NCBI GenBank assembly: GCA_914767715.1 | Contig: OU612067.1 | Coordinates: 11,780,001-11,844,000 of the forward strand | Source of the DNA: Membranipora membranacea | Taxonomy: Eukaryota; Bryozoa; Gymnolaemata; Cheilostomatida; Membraniporidae | Direction of reading: 5' to 3' | DNA: 64,000 bases | Shown here: positions 34,901 through 49,900 of the stretch, one piece after another | How the letters are laid out: each line of letters opens with the position of its first letter | Position numbering within the stretch: position 1 is the stretch's first letter | The notes under the pieces: generated by a model | Databases searched by the model: none | What the model saw: only the letters and a program-made list of their open reading frames with translations | Told to the model about the DNA's origin: nothing | Made by a program: the position numbers and the translations under genes

Positions 34901-37900
34901 GCTTTGCACTAATTATTTTTTTGTAGATGCCACCAGAATATCGACTTGAGTGCTTGACAACAGTAAATGGAAAATATCGAGTCGAGATTGATAATCAGGT
35001 CTTAGCAAATCAACCAGATATGAGTTACACATATATCACTGATGGGCATGTGAACCTACGTATCAGAATATGGTCACGCAACAACGTTGATCATATCTCT
35101 GTTACTCCAGCCCTTCTGGAATTTGCAACACAAACCGGTTTGCGTGAGTAAATCTATAAATCAACAATAGCTCCAACTAACATGGCACAAGCTGGTAAAT
35201 CTGTCATTATTTAATTGTCCTATTGAATGTCTATTTCAATCGTGGTTTTACATAATCACTGTCATCACATTACCGTCATTGTTAACACCTAGATAAACGC
35301 AGCAGCAGTGTACAATCTTTTAAAGTAGAATCTTTTGACAGTTTTTCTGCTGCAACTTAAATGTTTATTTGTTTCTGTTGGAACTACAGCTCCACAAACT
35401 GCACCTAGAAGTGTTACTCTGACAGCTCCTACTGACAACTGTGTGGATATATCGTACACAGAAGTTCAATACCCAAATGCTCCATTGTCTCAGATTGAAT
35501 ATCAGGTAGGTCTTTATTTACAGAAAAGATCTATAATTCTGAAACTGATGAAGATCGTAGCCCCAATCATCAATAAGAATTACACGAACCATTTCCTATA
35601 AATATACAATACAGCTCCTTTGAAACACCTCATATCAAGGTTTCTGGTCTATCTGTGAAGCCATTTTCCTTACAACTCTCTTTTTCTGGTCATATACCCG
35701 ATAGCTCTATATCCAAACAAAGTCTCTTGCTTTTTCAGGTTTTACAATTTCTAAAAACAAACGACATGATGATTTTCACCTGTATTGTCAAGCATCAAGC
35801 GACAGCATAATAGATCATGAGTATGTTTCTAACCTCCTTGTCATACAGCCGTTTGCTGATTTTCAATTTTCTTCAGTGCAAATGTACTTCAATGAGCGCC
35901 TGGGGAGCGATTCCACAAAATGGCCGAATATGTATATACACAACATATCTACTTGTGACATGTCAGATAAGGGCAGTCAACAATGATAACAATGAGATTA
36001 GTGAGACAGCTTCAGCTTCTGTATATACAAAATGTCTAGGTGAGATTTGTTCTGAAATGTAATCTAAGGAATTTCTCTTAATTACAGTATTTTTAATGTA
36101 CAACTACGGTGTGTAAAAAAACTGACGGTTGCATGTTCATATGAAATTCATATTCAACCTTTCTCCTATTTTATAGCACCAAGTAAACCCCGCAATATGC
36201 GGTACAGAGATAATGGTTTGGAGATAAATGGAGATCGAACGATGAGAAAGTACAGAATTACCTGGGAGGTATGTCAGTTATTGTTGATGAAACATTGTTT
36301 ATTTGGAAAGAAATTAAACGGATGCATACAGTTTCAAATTATTAAAATAGTTTTGTAACATAATTTCCGCAAAATAAATATTGAGAAATTGACCCAAATT
36401 TTATTGTGCAAAGCAAAGGTAGTTCCAATACCATGTAATGAGACTGAAAATAATGTCCCTTCACAATATTTGCGATTGCCAATCGGTGTCTGCATGATTG
36501 TTTTCAGTATTTTTCAGGTAATGAATTTTTAATGGTGTTAACAACTTAATATCTTCCAGAAATATTATGTAATTGAACTAGGAATGATGTCATGTTGCAA
36601 TACAGTTAATTGACAAATTGGTTCCTACATCTAATGATCATTATAGTTATATACTAGTTTTCAGTTGTCCAATTTTTCTTGCTAGCACAGTTGGTAGAGG
36701 CTTGTTCACTGGCGCAGGAGGCCTGGGTTCAATCTCCATTAAAGGCAAAATAGTTCATGCAAGTTATGCAATTTGAAACAGTTGCATCATTGTGACATCA
36801 CAAGGCAAATGATAAATCTGAAATCAGAAATAAGATGGTGAGAATGTCAAAAATATAGTCTATTTCAGAAACATATGATAAAATCTGGTGGTAAAGTGCG
36901 AAGTCACCATCATTTATAGATGGTGAGACAACGTTACTTCCTTCGACTTTTTTTTGTAGGTTCCTTCTTCAAAAAACTGTGATTTGATAAGTTCATACTC
37001 ATTCAAAGATCCACTGAACACATGGCATTCAACAACAGACCTATTTTATGACATCTACACAGACGGAAATGTGACGGTCACAGTGAAAGTGAAAGCTATA
37101 AACGACCCTAACAAGTCTTCTGCAGCTGAGAGTAAATCGTGGACTACAGCCTCATTCTGTGAGCTATTATATGTATCTAAATATACAGACTGTTTATGTA
37201 GACCATTGTTACCAGAGGCTCAAGAGACGTTATGATGAGACACTGATTTATCTGAGCCAAGGTCTTGTTTTTCTTTTAGTTGTATAGAGATACGTTAGGT
37301 AGAAGTAGACACCAACTCCCATAGGCTAAGCTTTTTTAGCATGCTGGGCGAGACAGATTATTTGATGACTTTGTTTCAACTTTGTTTCAGATCCGCAAAT
37401 ATCACCGGAAGGCTTTACTCTAACTGCATACTCATCGACATGTGTAAGGATGAACTGGAGTCCACCTCTCTATCCTAACGGCGGTGTCACATCCTATAAG
37501 GTAATAATTATTGTCATCTCTAAAAACTCAGATACTTGTATACTATAAGGTTTTTCTTAAGGTGACTGCTCAGCGTCATGTTCATTACTAAACACCCAGA
37601 TCTTTTTCACACATCAGGTTGGCTATCTCCTAGTCTTTTTAGATATTTCTATGCCTCTTCAATTCCATTGTCACAAGGTCAGCAAATTTGTTGGTGAAAA
37701 CTTCTCACTAAGAATATCAGAATATATTGACTCTTACTGTAAAATGCAAATTGACACACAATACATTTATATTCTTCAAATACTGATAGTATAAGTGCAT
37801 TGATGGAAGCAGCTCATGGCAAACTGTTCAAGGCAACGTTAACCAAAAACAGGATTGTAATCATCTCCCTAACACAGACGTCACCTGTGATCTGAAGGCT

Positions 37901-40900
37901 GTGAACAATCATGGTGATAGCGAAACATCAACATTGACTGCAAAGACATTATGTGATAGTAAGATCATAATTTAATAATATTGTTCTGAATCTTGGCTTA
38001 ATAATGATATTATAATAATTATAACTTTTTTATGTTAAATCCTAAAAAGTGATATATTTATTCATTCATTTACAGGATTCAGATTTGTAGGAATCAGATT
38101 AAATTCAAGTTCCTTCCTTAAGTGGCCTTCATTCATCAATTTTCACAACTCAACCATTGTCTATATACCTCAATCTCCAGTCTGGAGGATGACTATTATT
38201 CCATGCATTGATCTGCATGTATTCTTAATGCAAAAGTTTGTTTGTCAGTAGTCACAGAGCATTAAGACCTAATGTATTTTATTTTCTGTGAAATCCCGAT
38301 ATCTCTTATAAAATTTATCTAATGTAGTTGACAAATCTTCACAGGAAATACCAGCTCCATTTTATCACTATATATATGTATATAAATATTCATACATACA
38401 GCAAATATAAAAATACAAGAGAAGCACCAAAAGGAAACCTTGAGGTTAATATCTAGGGCAAGTATCAGAAGGTGTGGCAGGTCTTACATTGAAATTTGTC
38501 AGGTATATCAATGTCATGGATTATCACATTATGTATCATTGTCTATTGTGACTCCAAACTATCATAACCATAGATATAAACACAGTTTTTATATATATGA
38601 TCATAACCCACTTTTCGAATAATGATAAATACTTTATATTCTTTCAGAACCATCATCTCCTAGAAACATCATATTTACTGATGAAGGAACTCATACTAAC
38701 TCAGAACGTGTAAGGAGGAGATACAGAGTGAGCTGGACAGTGAGTAGAGTATACCAATGCTATATGTCATTTTAGTGCTCGATGTAGCTGGGATTGAGCA
38801 TTTATTTCTGGTAATTGATTCACACAGGGTGGTCACAGAGACCCGAAGCCTTTACCCATGTGCAGATGTACAGAGACCCAAATCTCATTTCTTGATCCTT
38901 AATTCTTTGTTGGCAGATTTACCATTCCTTACGTCTATGTGTAGCCCATAATACATCCTTGTTTCTTTTCAGGAACCAGAGATGATAAATTGTCAGTCTC
39001 TTAAATCTAACAACAAATATTCATTCAAAGATCCAAATGGAAACTGGCATAACACCAATAATAAGTATTACATAATCTTCACTGAAGGAAATATTCAGGT
39101 CACAGTAGCAGTTACTGCTAAAAACAATGGAAACTTTGTGTCAGTTGAGACACAGAAAATGTTTAGCACAGAAGCATTCCGTAAGTAAATAATCTTGAAG
39201 GCAAATGGTTCATGGAGTTCGATGTGAAACAGCTGATTCTGAAAAACAGTTTGCATATTTTGAACATTACATTGCACCAAAGTAATGAAGATTAAGTTTC
39301 AATTTGATTGGGACTTGGTCACCTTGTACTTTTTCCAGTAAGCTGTTTGTTAGCGATAATTCATGTTCTCTTTAATAAAGGTCCGCAGGTAGCGCCTACT
39401 GCAGTACAGCTCATATCTAACACTCCACAATGCATGACTTTATCTTGGAATCCACCTCAGTTTATCAACGGGCCCATACAAATATATCAGGTAAAAATAA
39501 ATTTGGGGAGTCAGATCTTTCCTCTCAAAATTGAAGCCAGCGCACAACTATATAGTGTACCCATTGGTGCTCATTTGATATTAATTTGTTCTAAGTTGTC
39601 ATAAATTATTGAATGATGATGAAAACAAGTTTGAAGTTATTTGTTGAGCTAAGTTACTCCTTGGTTGAGATCTGATTACTTCGCAACACGAACAGTTACC
39701 ATCATGGACTAAGAAACTTTTTTTGCAAATTTAATTTTTTAGGATGGTATAGATACAATCTCATAATTTCATTGTCAAATTTAATATTTTGTTTGATTCT
39801 CATAAAAAAAATTGATCTGGTCACCAACATGACAAGAGAGATGTGTATCTGGTCAGGAGTTCATCATTATTATTTCAGTATAAATGTACGGGACGCAGTG
39901 ACTGGATTAGTGTTGATGCTAATGGAGGAGCTCAAGATGTGACTGTATGTGAATACGATCCTTACACTCCAGTTTCCTGTCAGATAAACGCTCACAACGC
40001 TAAGGGTTGGAGTGAAACTGCCTCTCGGGGCCCAGTGAGGACCCTGTGTGATTGTGAGTAGTTATTGGTTATGAACATCATCTAAGGAATTCTCTGGATC
40101 ATGGCAATACACTTTTTGACATAGAAATATTTGGCACAACCCAGCTCAGGAGAATACAGCATACTAAACTATTTTCAGACATCTTGACTCGTAAAATTTA
40201 TTGATTATGAAGACAGATTCCTTCTTCTATTTCACAATAATCTGTTTTATATCAAAGATCCTACCAAGCCTAAAAATGTACAGCTAACACTGCAAGGCGA
40301 AGTAACTAGCAGTGGCAGAAGAAGATTGAGATACAGAGTCAGCTGGCAGGTAATAGCAGGAATGAAATAGAACCTTGTGTAATCTTCTTGCGAACAATTG
40401 AAAAATTGGAATCAGTTGGTACCGTAGCAAGAGACATATATATAAAATATATTTTATTATTGCCTATCAAAGTTAATGACCAATATAGACCATGACATGA
40501 ATGACCTAGAGAGCGGTTAAATCCATAATGACGTTCTGATGGCAAAGACGCAGGCAATTGAACTGAATTTAACTGCAAGATCGATTTTAAGTCAAGTTCA
40601 TTCCATATATTTGCCGATCGTTACCGGAGCCAAGCAGTTTGGACCTTATTATTTCGTGATTGATTGATAATCGCCATAATTAATGAATAAAAGGTTTAGT
40701 GATTATTTATACCAAGTTTGAGAACTAAATCTATTATGATGATATCATGTGGTGACGGCATATTCAATTTTTTTATTACAGGACCCTGACTTCCATTATT
40801 GTAACAGCCTGAGAAGTACAAATACTTTTCGAATTTCATCACCTAATTTGAATGGTTTCAAGTACAGAAATAGGAATGGCTACCATTTCTATGATTTGTA

Positions 40901-43900
40901 TGCAGACGGAAATACAGCTCTAGAGGCATCTGTTGAAGCATTCAACAACCATAATAACAAATCAGCGGCTGAAACGATATCTATCACAACTCAAGCAATA
41001 AGTAAGTGGCTAGAGCATATAACCCTCTAAACGGGTCACCGACAGAGTAAGTGTCTAAACCAAGCAGCCACGAAATGCGTTCTGCAAATGCATTCTTTTT
41101 TTTTTTATTTGGTTTCTCTTGTTTAGTTGTTGTGTTATGATCAGAGTCACTTAGACAGGATATGTTATGACCATGGGCTTTGTGAGGTACTGAGGCGCTG
41201 AGGCTCTAAATTGTGAGTTTCCTTACGCCATTGTGTTGTGTGAGAGTGATGTTAGGTTATTTTGATTATTTTATTATTGCAGGGCCTCAAATCACACCAG
41301 AAGAATTTGAAATGATAGGAAAGACATTTCAATGTGTGACTCTGACATGGGAAGCACCGCAATATCCTAATGGTGATATTTCACACTACCAGGTTTGTTA
41401 AATTTGATCGTAAGGAAAAATAAGTAACTTTATGAGAAGACTAGCACAAACAAAATAGCATTCGTAGCTTCAGAAGAAGAAGCAAAAGCGCCTGTCATAA
41501 TTTAGCATTGCAGAAATAGATCCCTGGATCAGCATTGTGATATTTTCAGTCACATGTAGCCATTCAAAATGCATTATCCACATTATATTAAACTCTTTGG
41601 GTAAAATAAATTGAAGTTCTTTTATATCACAATTACCAGTCTCAGTGGGAAGTCTGTTTTCTGAACCAGATTATGACTTTATTGCACCCTGAACTTCTTT
41701 TGATCCTTTATTTCGCTTAGCGACTCTGTTTTGCATAGTTTGATTACGTTTTTCAACTGACTTTGGATTGCTATTTGAGGCGTGTGTTTATAATATTTTT
41801 TCATAGTATAAATGTACAGGAAATGACTCTTGGTCAAACACGAACAGGAACATCTACATACAAGATCAATGTGGTTATGATGCATACACAGAAGTAGAAT
41901 GTCAGATAAAAGCAACCAATCAGATAGGAGACAGTGATGAGGCTTTGAAAAGTATACGGACACTATGTACATGTGAGTGGATAGTTTCGCTATATCACAA
42001 CCAGCTTTTGGTCAACATGCACTTTCGAAATGCAACACAGCTAATTTTGTGAAGAATTCCATATAAAAACTCATTTTGGACTGTCAAAGGAATGCTTTGA
42101 CTTGGATTGTTTGGTCAGGGGCTCACAAATTTATCAACGGTCAACAAATTGGTGTTAAGACAATAAAATTAAATATATTTGAAATTTAAATCAAACTCAG
42201 TTAAGTGTCTGGAACAATTCACTCCTCATATAAAAAAAAAATTTCTGAATATTTTAGATTATTGGATTGATTTCACTCTGGGTTAGTCACAATGAATGAA
42301 TGTTATCTTGTTTGTATATACTGCTTTTAGTTCCAGTCTTGCCGAGTAACTTCACCAATTTCGTCAGTGATGACATAGACGACCTTTCAAACAGACCAAG
42401 GAGAAGAATAATTTTGAGTCTACCACCAATGGTGAGTAAAATATACTTGAGTAATCCAAGCTATTTTCTGTAGAGCTTTCAGATATAGCTGTGATAACCT
42501 GGCTGTGATATGGACAGTTTCATACCCTTACTGTTTTAATGCTTTCAATTTCTCACACCTCAGGAGATCAACCCAAAATGCAAAGAGGTGAAAGATGATG
42601 GAATATCATTCAGGGTCATTGGAGAAGAGGCAATTGCTGGTAACATGCAGTCTATCAGTGATTTAAACGCTGTGACAGACTATTCGGTACAAATCATGGT
42701 GAGAAATGATCGTGGATACCTGACAAACAAAACCATCACATACACCACAGGGGAACTAGGTAAGCTCAAGCCATAGTAACCAAAGTGCGGTTGTCTCATG
42801 CATAATATTTCTGATACTCTCTACTTAAGGTAACCTAACAGAGTGTTCCAACAGCCTCTATTTTGAGCACCATATGGATATAATATTATATGGATATTTA
42901 TCATGAGATTAAGCGATATTCGAGAGTCTTAACACATCCTACATTTCTACTTATTTTGATGATACAGCTCCCTATACAGGACCGAAGTTGAATCTTGACT
43001 TTACCAGCTCTTGTGCCATACTACACTTAGATACACCAGACGAACCTAATGGGAATATCACCCACTATAAGGTATGCCTAGATAGAACTCATCCCTGTGT
43101 TGATGTAATGGTGTTCATTAAAAATGCAAAACAAGCAAACTTGGAAGGAAGTTTGACGCACAATATCAATTATGTATCGAATATAGAATATGAGTTTATC
43201 TGGATCCCATATAGGATATCAAAGAGATTTATGAAAAATGAACCAATTTAAATGCCTAACAATTCACGTTTTATTTCAGTATGGCTGTTGGGAATATGGC
43301 AGCATTCAAGATAAAATCAGCAGTCAGGATCTGAATAACACGGTCAATTCCTCACACCTGTTTGAGAATGGGAACAAGATGGAGATATGTGGGTTTGGAT
43401 CTGCTGTTCGTATCCGATGCAGAGCTTTCGCTGTTAACAGCATTGGCTCCAGCCCAAAAAATGAGAGCGACGGATATACAGTTGTTGCAGGTTGGTTATA
43501 ATAACATATAAGCTAGCCTAGATGACACTTTGTGACACCTTGGCAAAAGGAAAGAGCATTGAACACTAACAACCCATTTCCCACATAGGGGGAGATAAAT
43601 ATTACATATATTATTAATATCATGATGTCAATCACAAATTGCAGTGATAAGTGTGGTGCCAGAGGTTGGAACAATAAATGAGACATCTGGAACTGTAGAT
43701 ATCAAGATATTCCCTGTCACTCCAGAGAATGATCAGGTCACAATAAGGTAAGATAGTTGAGAGCCAAGGGTGTTTTTGCAATTATACATGATAGCATTCA
43801 AAGTGATACTGTTAAACTTTGAAATTGTGATACACAACGAAAGTTCATTCATTGTGCAAACTAGATAGCATGAAAAGGAAGCTTGCGTGCATCCAAATAT

Positions 43901-46900
43901 TAACATTATGATAAAAAGCAAAGTTCAAGACAGTGGTCATATTTAAACCAACCTGGAATAAAGGTTTTGAGTAAAGATTTTCAGAAAGTTCACTAGAAAA
44001 TGATAGCCCGTGGTTCTAAGTTATTATTGTACCAACAAAAAAGCATACCGTGGTGATTAAGTCTCACCAGGAGGTGGTTCAGTTGGTTATAAAAGACGGA
44101 CTTCCATCGAGCAAACATTGAAGGTTGTGGGTTCAAATTCCACTGCAGTCAATTTTTTACTTGGTTAGGTTGGTCCCCAGGTGTGCACCATCCTGCCTAG
44201 AAACAGAGAGCAAACTGACAATTGCAGACAATTGAATCCAATATCTCGCTGCCTATGCTTCAGGGTGTGGCATGTGATCAGAACCACTGATTTAAATCAA
44301 CAATTTTCTATCAACCATGCTTCTAATTAAAAAAATAGTACCAAGCAAATTGTTTTCTGATCTTTTGTGTTCAACATCGTGTGCGTGAAATTGAAATAGA
44401 TATTTTTCGATGGCTACAGCTCAATTAAATTACATTTTGTTGAATGTTATGGACCATGATAAATAAACAAAAACTGTGCTCAGGATTGATATTGATGACT
44501 GAAATTACTATTCATTGTCACAGTTTTAAATGATGACCTTCACTTTTGAATCTTCCTAATATCAAATTTTGATATTCTTTAGCCGATACATTATTGTTAT
44601 TAATGAGAATGGAGGTGAAGAAAGGAGTAGAAAGAAGCGGTCTCTGCCACCAGAATGCAGCATCGAACAGTTGTACAACTCAACTCATGCTGCTGAAAAT
44701 AACCAAACATGCTACGTAACAGCTGTTATTGATTCCGAAGAGGTGAAAGAAGATGGGCTGAGGTTCACAGTCGGCAATGGGAAGACAAGAGATGGGTACT
44801 ATAACCAGCCACTGACAAAAGATCAATCATACACTTTCCACATCGGATTCGAAGGCACAATCAATGTAAGTGAAAAGCTAATAAACACTGTCCATATTCA
44901 ACTTTATTGTATTATCCAGGTATGTGTTAAAGTTGTAAAACTACCGAAACTGTTTTCCTTCAATGCTTATTGCCTTGATTCATGATAGGAGTTCCAGAAC
45001 TAATTTGCATTTTTAGAATTCATTTATTGGAATCATTTATCATCCTTCTTCAGGGTACGAATACAACATTCAAGCAATTCACAGTATCACAATCATTTCA
45101 AGGTTAGTAATTATGAACTGTAATTGACAGAAATCTATCAAATATGATGCTGCAAAGTGTTGAAATAGAATGCATTGATTGTGATGACCTTAATCATTTT
45201 GACAATTATTTCGATAAATTTTTTTTCAGCAGCATTGATATCTCATATCTAAATGTTAACAACACAAACACAAATGTATCAAACAACATTTTGATACCTA
45301 TTGTGACTTGAAGAGCTAATAAATATGTCAGTGTGTTTCAAATTGCTTTCTAAAATTACTGGCCTTCTACTCAGTTTCGATGCAAAGCATTGATCTAAAC
45401 GGCACGATAAACTTTACAGCGAGACCCAATTTTAATATAGCCTGCAATAATATCATATAACTGGCTATACCAGTACTCTATAATGAGTTAAAATATATAA
45501 CAACTTTTTTTCTAGTAACAGTAAATCGGCCTCCAACAACAGCACCACCTATAGCTGCCATAGTAGCCGGAACTGTTGTTCCTGTTGTGATAACAGCCAT
45601 GGTTATAGGTGCTGTGTTTATATATATCAAAAGGTAAGCAACTAACCCTATTAAAGCAGATACAATTAATTTTCCTTGCTGCATTTTTTCAGCACATGAG
45701 TGTCTTATATTAATTGCATTTGGCCACATGGAAAAAGGAAATATTGGGTTTGGTAGTAGCGTTCCCATTGCCTGGTCTTTTCCTTTTTCAAAAGTTGCTG
45801 TCTGACTTATCTCGAAATATTGACCTCGTTGTCACCTATTGAGGCTGAGCATTAGGACACTTTTCAGCACAATTTTTATATTGCAGCGAAGAAAAAGCAT
45901 TCCTCAACCCAGGCATCTCAGTTTGTGCTATAGTGTAATTTTTACAATATGAGTTTCAATTTCATTAGTCTAGTCAAGAAGTATTCTGGTGGTTTCCAGT
46001 TGCTTGAATCATAGATCCCAAAGAAAATACTTGACAATAGCAAAATATATCAAAGATAAACAACAGAAGTTTGAAGTGATTGCTTTATGTGACTTAATCA
46101 GCAGTCACAATGACCAAAACTATCAAAAATCAAATTATAGCGGTATATGTGCATCTATATAGGCTCTTCCCCTTCCAGCCTTAACAGCATTACTCGCAAA
46201 ACTACAATCCCATACAAAGCATTTTTGTTATATTTCAGATTTAGAAACAAACCTCTTGATGATAAAGACCAACAGATTGAGTTCACACCTCTACAAAAAA
46301 CTGATTTGAAGCCCAAACCCACACCAAAGCCAAAACCAAAGACAAGCTCTGATGGTAAGTTTATTTAGTTGCTGATTAACTATCACATCTCTGCTTACTA
46401 CTGAGCATGTAAAACTCCAAACAGTTAAAATCGTATACACCCTAACCCTTTCAACCCAGAAATCATCTTACTCCTCAGATATATTAGTACAAAATTCAGG
46501 CTTTTTTTATTACACAGAATTATATAGAGTTACCTATTTATTTACTAATCTGAATGAACAAAAAAACAAAACAATCATATATAATTTTCACCTGCTTTGC
46601 TTACATAAGGCTATGATGCCAGGATAAAATACCTAGATCTAGTTGCATAGTATCCATTCAGAAACCTTTAATTAAAGTTTATTCATCAGTGGACCACTCA
46701 GAAAAATGGCAATGGCACGTCTTTTATGTTGTATGACTTACCGTTAAAAATTGTGAGTTCTGTAAAATAATTGTGAATGTGGTTTCGAATCCCATTGGGG
46801 AGTTTTCAAGTTTGATTGTTCCAGCCCCCAGCACCCTCGGGTGTATACCTCTTCTGTGTACTTGTCTTCTGACTGGCTCATGGAAAGACATGCTGACAAG

Positions 46901-49900
46901 CTGGAAAAACAGCTAGAACTCACTACAAGGGGTCCCAGCAATGGCTCATGTAAGGCCAACAACCCTAACACGTACGCTGTGTTGCATGGGGTGACAATGG
47001 TGTAGTGGAATGTGCTATGGGACGAGAGAACACAACACTGAGTAGTGAATAACAGGCATGCTAATTAGCGCCATCAACCCATTCTTTTTTGGGGATGGGG
47101 AGATGGCGCATTGGTTAGCGCGCTTGCTGTTCACTGCCAGGCGATTAGTGCCGCAAGAGTTGTGGGTTCGAATCCCATTGGAGGAGCTTTCAAAGTTGAT
47201 TGTTCCAGCCCCCAGCACCCTCGGGTTTATACCTCTTCTGTGAATTTATTGTCCGCTTCCATTCTACCCTGCCATACCATCTAGCAACTCTTAAAACACG
47301 CTTGTCTCTTTGTAGACCGTAATCCTGTCCAGATATATGATGAATTAAGAGTCACTCACATCACAAAGCTGCTTGATTTAGCAACTGCACAAGAGGAATC
47401 ACTCAAAGAGGATTACAAGGTATAGTATAATATACACATCAAACTTACTAAATTTTGTGTTGTGTTGGTGTAGTCGAAGACACATCTTTGGGGCCGTCAA
47501 CATACGGAAAGACTAATCCAGCACCATAAGTTCGACTGGTTCATGAGATCTGAACTAAGGCCAGTTCAAATTACCTTGGCCATCCCCCATCTCAACGACA
47601 AGACACAAGTCGAGCACTGTTAAAGACTTCGGAAGGACCGCAGCAATAAATAGTCTGGCAGCTAGTTCTGCAGTAATTATGCAAAATTTTCACATTTAGA
47701 TAATCCAGAGCACTTGTGGGTAAAAATTATGTGTAGTGTTAAAAATTGTCTTCCCTTCTCATCTAAGAGCTATGAGGTATTTATGCGGCCTAGTCCTGTG
47801 CCAACATAATAAGCTTACACTTCAAAATATATTCAATTGGCATTCTTCCCCACATAAGTTCAAAATAAATATAGTTCCATTTTCAGGAGACATTTTACAA
47901 CAGTAGATAACTTCATTTAATAATTTTTACAGTTGTCTCAAGTAGATAAAAGTGTTAGGTTGGCAAAGAACTAGGGCGCATAAATACCGCATAGCTCTTA
48001 GATGAGAAGGGAGGACATTTCCTAACACTACACATAATTTTTACCCAGAAGTGCTCTGAATTTTCTAAATGATAAAATATTGCATAATTACTGCAGAACT
48101 AGCTGCCAGACTATATATTGCTGTGGTCCTTCCGAAGTCTACTACCACTACTAACCACTTAACACATATTTCAAACTTATCCATGTCGGTTTGAAACAGC
48201 CATTGATTGTTACAAGCATATCTTGTTGTGAGCGTCGCAACTAGATTCTCTTTGACACATTTAATTGGGTACAACCCTTCAATCATCAGAAATGGGACCT
48301 TCTAGCCCTGACTCAAAATAGGTTCGGTCTGTAAAACTTCTACAAACATATCCAGCTTGGTGTTGAACAGCAATGATAATCCATCTGGATGCTCTCTTTG
48401 TATAAACCTCAATTTCATAAACAAGCTTCATCAGATTAATCAGTCAATACAATTTATCTTTTCAGAAACTTGGAGCTTTACCAAAGCCTATTATGGAGGT
48501 GGCTAGTCGCCCAGAGAACAAAGGAAAGTGCAAATACAAAGGCCTCTATCCAGGTGAGCACACAAAAATCTAATTACAAGCCTCCTGCACAGATTTCGCA
48601 AATTCTAGACTACATTTATTGCCTTCATTATTGCAAGGTTCTCTAGGAAATAAGTTTTCACTATTAGTTTATTTATGAGCCATTGTTTGAAAGGTTCAAC
48701 CATGTTATTTAATTAGTTAGTTAGTTAGAGAATGATAAGTCATTTATAGTGATATAGGGATGCATTTAACCTTTTGGTCGGCAACCCCCATTAATGATTG
48801 TTCTCAGTAAAGACTACTGCAGACCAGCTAGTAAACTTGCACTGGCAATAGCTGATCAAACTTGCTTACATCATTATGTCTTGAAATGTCATGGCACACA
48901 CAAACAGGCTGGAACAAGCAAGATATTCAAGTTCAAGATTGAAAATTTTGAATCAGCTGTTGAGACACCATTTCAAGCTCCCCCCCCCCTGCGATAAAAA
49001 CGGCAGGCTTTTAACACAGAGAAACAACTCGCTCTCGCAAAGGCTACTTCACCAGTCCATGTGCAGCTCCAGTCTGAGATGAGGTATGTAGTGTAGTATC
49101 TTCTGCAAAATCTTTGTCATCCCATGGTCTTTTACTTCTTTATCTGTTTTCTTTAGGTGATGCTCACAGAGTGGTTCTTAATACTGAGAGCCCTGATCAC
49201 AGTGATTTCATCAACGCCTCTCATATTCAGGTTTGATGAGCCATTTATTATATATAGATATATAGGGTGTTTGTTGTTAAATAGTCATGCTCCCCTATTT
49301 TTTTGAATGCAAAAGTTGGCCAACCTTCAAACTCAAACTCAACTAAATCATTTATGCTGCCATGAAAAGTTAAATTATTTCTGCCTATAGAGTACAAAAA
49401 CCAGCAGGAAATTTCATCAACCAGAATAATTCATGATCATCCTAAATTTAACTGATTATGAAGAGTGGGACTGTTTGCAGTCAAGCTCTTTGTTCAGAGA
49501 ACATTAGACATAATCATCTCAATTGGTTTTTAACAAAATAATTTAAGACGGTTTGAATATTTTAAAATCATTGGTTCTCAATTTAATCAAATTTAATACA
49601 CCCAGTTGAAAGTCATGAACAGGGAAGTTCCCGGTTCGTTTTGTGTTATTAGAAACACAAGTTTCATGATGTTTGCTTTAAACTGTTCACATAAGATATC
49701 GCATTCATACTTTACAGGGCTACACAGGGAAAAATGAGTACATTGCTTCACAAGGTAAAGTTATAATCATAGCTTGAATCAACTTCCTCATTCTAGCCTC
49801 AAATTTTGCGCAGCGTCCAAATCTAAGCACGCTACAATATGAGTCAGACTATGAGCGTTAAAAAGTTAGGATCAAAACCATATAATACACAAACCTGCTA

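Noticed and set aside
47625-48139. CRISPR-like or phage-type repeat
   Set aside because: There is one inverted pair and no direct repeats with spacers, and the host is a eukaryote.
48794-49082. Extra exon between phosphatase exons 32 and 33
   Set aside because: The open frames have no PTP similarity, and exons 32 (48466-48553) and 33 (49157-49230) already join in phase with continuous PTP sequence.
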